Source of the DNA: Pseudomonas fluorescens
Lineage (GTDB): Bacteria; Pseudomonadota; Gammaproteobacteria; Pseudomonadales; Pseudomonadaceae
Assembly: GCF_003732425.1 (NCBI RefSeq)
Contig: NZ_MOBX01000014.1
Span: 734,816 to 798,815 of the forward strand
DNA length: 64,000 nucleotides
Direction: 5' to 3'
Of the stretch, positions 59,679 through 64,000 are shown piece after piece. Under the pieces are notes generated by a model. That model had not been told where the DNA came from, did not search any database, and was given only the letters and a program-made list of their open reading frames with translations. A program made the position numbers and the translations under genes. Each line of letters starts with the position of its first letter. The first letter of the stretch is position 1.

Positions 59679-60542
59679 ATGTTTGTCCTGTCGAAAAAAT
59701 CCGCGCTCGCGGCGATGTCCACGAGCCTGTTCGTTCTGCTGTGGAGCAGCGGCGCGATCTTCTCCAAATGGGGCCTGGCCCATGCTTCACCGTTTGCCTT
59801 TCTGCTGATTCGCTTTGCGATCGCCTTGTGCGGATTGGTACTGCTGGCGCCGTTGCTCAAACTGAAGTTGCCCAAGGACGGCAAACCAATGCTTTATGCG
59901 ATCGCCACCGGCGTGGTGTTGTTAGGGGCTTATCAGATTTTCTATCTGCTGGCACTGAACAGCAAAGTCACCCCGGGGGTGATGGCGACCATCATGGGTG
60001 TGCAGCCGATTCTCACGGTGGTGTTGATGGAACGGCAACGCTCGGCGAGCCGGATGTTCGGGCTGGCGCTGGGGCTGGCGGGTCTGATCATGGTGGTTTA
60101 CCAAGGCATCGGTCTGGCCGGGATGTCCTGGGCGGGAATGTTGTTCGGGTTGCTGGCGCTGGCGAGCATGACGCTTGGCTCGATCATGCAGAAGCGCATC
60201 ACGGAAAATCCCCTCGGCACACTGCCGGTGCAGTATCTGGCCGGGCTGTTGCTGTGCGGGATTTTCGTACCGTTCCAGCCGTTCCACTTTGAGCACAGCA
60301 CAGGTTTTATCGTGCCGGTGTTGTGGATGGGGCTGGTGGTCTCAGTGCTGGCGACGCTGTTGCTGTATCGGCTGATCGCACGGGGCAATCTGGTCAACGT
60401 CACCAGTCTGTTTTACCTGGTGCCAGCGGTGACGGCGGTGATGGACTATTTGATTTTCGGCAATCGTCTGGCGGTGTTGAGTGTGCTGGGGATGCTGTTG
60501 ATCATTGTCGGTCTGGCGTTTGTATTCCGTAAAACCGACTAG
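59679..60542 (+). CDS. EamA/DMT-family transporter
   Basis: A 287-residue inner-membrane protein with ten predicted helices in two EamA repeats (about 10–140 and 150–285). Begins after a CAGGTGG ribosome site. Typical conserved pieces are LFVLLWSSGAIFSKWGL and SLFYLVPAVTAVMDYLIFG. DMT exporters carry amino acids, drugs or metabolites; substrate unknown. Confidence 0.9.
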   Translation: MFVLSKKSALAAMSTSLFVLLWSSGAIFSKWGLAHASPFAFLLIRFAIALCGLVLLAPLLKLKLPKDGKPMLYAIATGVVLLGAYQIFYLLALNSKVTPGVMATIMGVQPILTVVLMERQRSASRMFGLALGLAGLIMVVYQGIGLAGMSWAGMLFGLLALASMTLGSIMQKRITENPLGTLPVQYLAGLLLCGIFVPFQPFHFEHSTGFIVPVLWMGLVVSVLATLLLYRLIARGNLVNVTSLFYLVPAVTAVMDYLIFGNRLAVLSVLGMLLIIVGLAFVFRKTD

Positions 60543-60550
60543 CTGACAGG

Positions 60551-60608
60551 CGGGCTCACTCCCACATTGGAATGCATTCCCCTGTAGGAGTGAGCCTGCT
60601 CGCGATAG
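60551..60608. repeat. REP-type inverted-repeat pair, family A (one arm truncated)
   Basis: Left arm is shortened (cgggctcactcccacattgg) and faces ctgtaggagtgagcctgctc gcgat. Lies between the convergent EamA genes. Confidence 0.8.
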
Positions 60609-60630
60609 CCATTTCAGCAGCGCCAGACGT

Positions 60631-61539
60631 CTAACGGGCTGTCACCTGAGAAGGTTTCACCGCCGCCGGCTTCAACACCAGCCACAACGCCGCCGCAATC
60701 AACACCCCGCCATAAATGTGCGCCATCGACAGCGGCTCATCCAGCAGCAACGCGCCCCACAGCACGCCGAACGGCGGAATCATAAAGGTCACCGTCATCG
60801 ATTTCACCGGCCCGATCGAACTGAGCAGGCGGAAATAAATGATGTAGGCGAACGCCGTGCAACCGAGGCCCAGGCCCAGCAGCGACAGCCAGACATTCCA
60901 GCCGCCCCAACTGACCGGCGGCGCGGTAATCACGCTGTAGGTAAACAGCGGCAACAGGAACAACGTCGCGCCGAGCATGCTGCCCAGCGCCGACAGACGG
61001 CTGTCCAGCCCGCCGGCCTGATCCAGCCAGCGCCGCGCGAGGAAACCGGCAAAACCATAGCAAGTGGTCGCGAGCAAACAGGCGAGGGCGCCCATCAACA
61101 GGTGCAAGTCGAACGCCACAGGGCCGGCGCGGGTCAGCACGCCAACGCCGAACAGGCCGAGGAACACCCCACCCAGCTTGGCAGCAGTGAGTTTTTCACT
61201 GAAGAACAACCCGCCAATCAGCACGCCCATCAACGGCGTGGTGGCATTGAAAATCGCCGAGTAACCGGCCGGCAACACCTGGGCCGCAACGGAGTACAGC
61301 GTCGCCGGAATACCCGAATTGATCACGCCCAGCAGCATCACGGTTTTCAGTTTGCCTTTGAAATCCCAGCGCACGCGCATCAGCCCGAGGATCACCAGCA
61401 GGCCAACGGCCGCAATCGAGACGCGAAAGAATCCGGTCGGGATCGTGCCGACCACCGGTGCAATAATGCGCATGAACAGAAAACTCGCGCCCCAGATGGC
61501 CGCCAGCGACAACATACGGAAAATATCGACAGGGCTCAC
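60631..61539 (-). CDS. EamA/DMT-family transporter
   Basis: A 302-residue ten-helix DMT protein with two EamA halves, paralogous in fold to the convergent one but not close in sequence. Conserved AAIWGASFLFMRIIAP and FMIPPFGVLWGALLLDEPLS are present. It begins with a GTG preceded by AAGGAGA. Substrate unknown. Confidence 0.9.
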   Translation of the reverse strand: MSPVDIFRMLSLAAIWGASFLFMRIIAPVVGTIPTGFFRVSIAAVGLLVILGLMRVRWDFKGKLKTVMLLGVINSGIPATLYSVAAQVLPAGYSAIFNATTPLMGVLIGGLFFSEKLTAAKLGGVFLGLFGVGVLTRAGPVAFDLHLLMGALACLLATTCYGFAGFLARRWLDQAGGLDSRLSALGSMLGATLFLLPLFTYSVITAPPVSWGGWNVWLSLLGLGLGCTAFAYIIYFRLLSSIGPVKSMTVTFMIPPFGVLWGALLLDEPLSMAHIYGGVLIAAALWLVLKPAAVKPSQVTAR

Positions 61540-61624
61540 GGCGGGTCTCCTTCCTTGATCGGGACGAGAGTGTTGCCGAGCGCCCTGACGAAGGCAACCG
61601 CTATTCGGGCATGCAACTGTCCGT

Positions 61625-63250
61625 TCAGATCACAAAGCGTGTCACCAGGCCGTTAAGGTCGACGGCCAGACGCGACAGTTCCTGGCTTGCGGCCGAGGTC
61701 TGGGTGGCGCCGGCGGCGGTTTGAGTCGAGAGGTCGCGGATGGTCACCAGATTCTGATCGACTTCACGCGCCACCAAGGCCTGTTGTTCGGCAGCGCTGG
61801 CGATCACCAGATTGCGTTGGTTGATCTGCGAGATCGACGCGGTGATCTTCTCCAGCGCATGACCTGCGCTGTTGGCGCGGCGTAACGTCTGTCCGGCCTG
61901 CTCGGCACTGCTCTGCAACGCACCCACTGTTGCCCCGGTGCCTTGCTGGATGCTGCTGATCATCAGCTCGATTTCTTCGGTGGAATTCTGCGTGCGTTGT
62001 GCCAGCGAACGCACTTCATCGGCGACCACCGCGAAACCGCGCCCGGCTTCACCGGCGCGTGCCGCTTCGATCGCCGCATTGAGCGCCAGCAGATTGGTCT
62101 GCCCGGCAATCCCGCGAATCACTTCCAGCACTTTGCTGATGTCTTGTGCCTGCGTGGCCAGGCCCTCGGCTTGTGCAGAAGCGCCGAGTACGGCGTCGAC
62201 CAATTCCTGAATCGAACTGATGGTTTCGCTGACTTGGACATGACCGTGCTTGCTGTCCTCGTTCGACGCGGCAGACGCCTCGGCGCTGGACACCGCGTTG
62301 GCCGCGACTTCGTCCACCGCCGTGCTCATCTCGGTGACCGCGGTGGCGGCTTGTTCGATCTGATCGTTCTGCTGTTGCAGGCCTCGGGTGCTTTGCTCCA
62401 TCACCGAACTCATTTCCTCGGCTGCGGAAGCCAATTGCTGCGCCGATTCGCTGATGCCGCGAATGGTCGAGCGCAGATTGCCCTGCATCTCGGCCAAGGC
62501 GTCGAGCAGATGCGCAGCCTCATCTTTACCGCTGCTGACGATCTGGCCGCTGAGGTCTCCGGCGGCAATGCGCCGCGCCACATCCAGTGCCTGATTGATC
62601 GGGGTGGTGATGCTGCGCGTCAACTGCCAGGCCAGCAGCAATGTGGCAATCAGGGCCACCACGATGATGGTCGCGACAATCCACAATGCCCGTTGGTACA
62701 TGGCTGCGGCGGCATCGGCGGCGGCGTCGGCACCTTGCTGATTGAACGCGATCATCTGCTCGAGGGTTTTGTCGAGTAGCGCTCCCTGTGGTGCCAGTTC
62801 ATTGTTAAGGCGCGTGTAGGCCTGTTCACTTTGCCCGGCGTCGATCTGGCCGATGATCTGTTCGAGGATGCTCATGTACTTGGCGGTGTTGGCATTCAAG
62901 CCGTCGAGCATCAGCCGTTCTTTCTCGCTGGTGAGCAGGGCTTTGTGATCGGCAAGGCGCTTGAGCAATTCTTCGCGCTGCGCCTTGATGATGCCTTTGC
63001 TTCTGTCGCGCACGGCAGGCTGGGTGCTGGTGATCAGGCGCAAGGATTCGAGGCGAATGCTGGCGATGTTCGCCGCCGCGTCATGAATACTCTCGATGCT
63101 CGGCATCCATGATTCTTCAATCACTGCTGCACTCTCGCGCAGGGTTTTCATCTGGCCCAGACCGAACAGGCCGACCACCACCAGCAGACCGGCCAAAACA
63201 GCAAAGCTCAAACTGGCGCGCAAACCTATGCGCAGATTCCGGATAGACAT
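61625..63250 (-). CDS. Methyl-accepting chemotaxis protein
   Basis: A 541-residue transducer: membrane helix about 10–30, periplasmic four-helix-bundle ligand domain (35–185), second helix about 190–210, HAMP about 212–264, and signalling domain with the hairpin tip GQTNLLALNAAIEAARAGEAGRGFAVVADEVRSL. Methylation-type helices flank it. The ligand is unknown; four-helix-bundle sensors commonly bind organic acids or amino acids. Stands alone. Confidence 0.94.
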   Translation of the reverse strand: MSIRNLRIGLRASLSFAVLAGLLVVVGLFGLGQMKTLRESAAVIEESWMPSIESIHDAAANIASIRLESLRLITSTQPAVRDRSKGIIKAQREELLKRLADHKALLTSEKERLMLDGLNANTAKYMSILEQIIGQIDAGQSEQAYTRLNNELAPQGALLDKTLEQMIAFNQQGADAAADAAAAMYQRALWIVATIIVVALIATLLLAWQLTRSITTPINQALDVARRIAAGDLSGQIVSSGKDEAAHLLDALAEMQGNLRSTIRGISESAQQLASAAEEMSSVMEQSTRGLQQQNDQIEQAATAVTEMSTAVDEVAANAVSSAEASAASNEDSKHGHVQVSETISSIQELVDAVLGASAQAEGLATQAQDISKVLEVIRGIAGQTNLLALNAAIEAARAGEAGRGFAVVADEVRSLAQRTQNSTEEIELMISSIQQGTGATVGALQSSAEQAGQTLRRANSAGHALEKITASISQINQRNLVIASAAEQQALVAREVDQNLVTIRDLSTQTAAGATQTSAASQELSRLAVDLNGLVTRFVI

Positions 63251-63646
63251 CAGTGTGCTCCTTGATCTTTTAGGGGGAGGTCGTCCTCGTCAGCGAGGAT
63301 CTTGTTATGAGGGGGTGATGGCGGGGTGTATATCAAAGTGCCACTATTTTGGTAAGACCAATCTGGAGTTGTCGCTGGCGGTCCGCTCAGGCGCAGCAAA
63401 GCCGCGGACTAGAAGTGTCTGTCAGGTATTGGATTGGAAGACCAGAGAATTCGCGGGCTGGGGCAGGGCGGCAAGAAGGACCGCTGAGGTGATTAACTGA
63501 CCGAACGGTCGATTAAAAAAACTTTGCTAAAAACTGTGCCGCTTTACAACTCTGACGTGGATTTGGCAGAAATTGCACTTCACCTGCGGCCGCTTCCGTG
63601 GCTAAGCTCAGGCACAGATTTCCCCACGCACGCCGAGGTCTCATCT
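63251..63646. promoter_or_regulatory. MCP–aceK divergent region with large palindrome
   Basis: The 396-base gap contains no credible gene. A near-perfect 24-base palindrome spans 63493–63516: left arm TTAACTGACCG, centre AA, right arm CGGTCGATTAA (mismatch only at the two middle CT/GA positions). It lies 130 bases before the aceK start. The GACCG-n2-CGGTC core is like TetR-family operators. Confidence 0.5.
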
Positions 63647-64000
63647 ATGCCGCAGCCATGGCCAGCCACCGACATCGCCCGCATGATCCTCGATGGCTTT
63701 GACGATTACCGCGAGCATTTCCGGCGGATCACCGACGGCGCCCGGGAGCGTTTCGAGCAGGCGCGCTGGCAGGAGACGCAAACGGCGTCGGCGGCGCGGA
63801 TCAATCTCTACGAAGAAAAGGTCGGCGAAACCATCGCTCGCCTGGGCGAATACTTCGATGATGAAACGCTGATGAACGTCAGCTGCTGGCCACTGGTGAA
63901 AAGTGCCTACATCAGCGTCATCGACCTGCGCTTCGACGATGAACTGTCCGAGACCTGGTACAACTCGATTTTCTGCGGGCTGTTCAGCCACGACCTGATC
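63647..64000 (+). CDS. aceK: Isocitrate dehydrogenase kinase/phosphatase (5' part)
   Basis: The first 118 codons of AceK, cut by the window end. The bifunctional enzyme phosphorylates and dephosphorylates isocitrate dehydrogenase, controlling flux between the TCA cycle and glyoxylate bypass. The N-terminal regulatory region is recognised from ARMILDGFDDYREHFRRITD, ARINLYEEKVGETIARLGE and VSCWPLVKSAYISVIDLRF. The frame is open to the last base. The kinase domain lies beyond the window. Confidence 0.93.
   Translation, partial: MPQPWPATDIARMILDGFDDYREHFRRITDGARERFEQARWQETQTASAARINLYEEKVGETIARLGEYFDDETLMNVSCWPLVKSAYISVIDLRFDDELSETWYNSIFCGLFSHDLI

Noticed and set aside
3655..60608. Inverted-repeat pairs considered as CRISPR or IS ends
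   Set aside because: Copies are isolated facing pairs in intergenic gaps, without regular spacers, cas genes or transposase genes; they fit REP elements.

Overview
The window is a chromosomal stretch of a Pseudomonas, most likely of the P. fluorescens group. This rests on gene content and order: nadB–algU–mucA–mucB–mucD, the gcvR–bcp / dapA–bamC–purC–tRNA-Ser block, and the rnd–ycgL–dehydrogenase–nitroreductase–ycgN block. High GC with strong GC3 bias and many intergenic REP-type inverted-repeat pairs agree. No plasmid, prophage, IS transposase or CRISPR array was seen.

Layout. 0–3.6 kb: an OprD-family porin divergent from a TctD/TctE-type two-component system. 3.7–8.0 kb: HDOD protein, ygfZ, sdhE, ygfX and nadB. 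8.3–12.4 kb: the envelope-stress operon algU-mucA-mucB-mucD, without mucC, behind two AlgU-type promoters. 12.4–20.5 kb: M48 protease, tusA-like, AI-2E family permease, bcp, gcvR, then dapA-bamC-MBL-purC and tRNA-Ser(CGA). 20.6–29.2 kb: an accessory surface-glycan block of one large three-module glycosyltransferase, a YegP-like protein, and a four-gene operon (GtrB-like transferase, methyltransferase, GtrA-like flippase, large membrane protein). 29.2–35.1 kb: two LysR regulators, a CHMI-type isomerase, a CynX-like MFS transporter and the lipid A phosphoethanolamine transferase eptA. 35.2–48 kb: rnd, ycgL, housekeeping enzymes and conserved proteins, oligopeptidase B and a glutamine amidotransferase, separated by REP pairs. 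48–52.8 kb: a LysR regulator divergent from MFS-pxpA-pxpB-pxpC (5-oxoproline use). 52.9–58.5 kb: a MoxR ATPase/VWA pair, a DUF748-type protein, cysK and lpxO. 58.5–59.7 kb: a small atypical two-gene cassette and a possible short peptide gene. 59.7–64 kb: two EamA transporters, a chemotaxis receptor and the 5' end of aceK, cut by the window edge.

Themes. Much of the window concerns the cell envelope: AlgU stress response, BamC, eptA, lpxO, the glycosyltransferases and porin. The least explained parts are the 58.5–59.6 kb cassette, the glycan block next to tRNA-Ser, a protein of peptidase-M61 look whose zinc motif is lost, and several structured non-coding elements (dapA leader, a terminator-like hairpin before eptA, a palindrome before aceK). 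Nothing seen is by itself proof of a new system; the small cassette is the best candidate.
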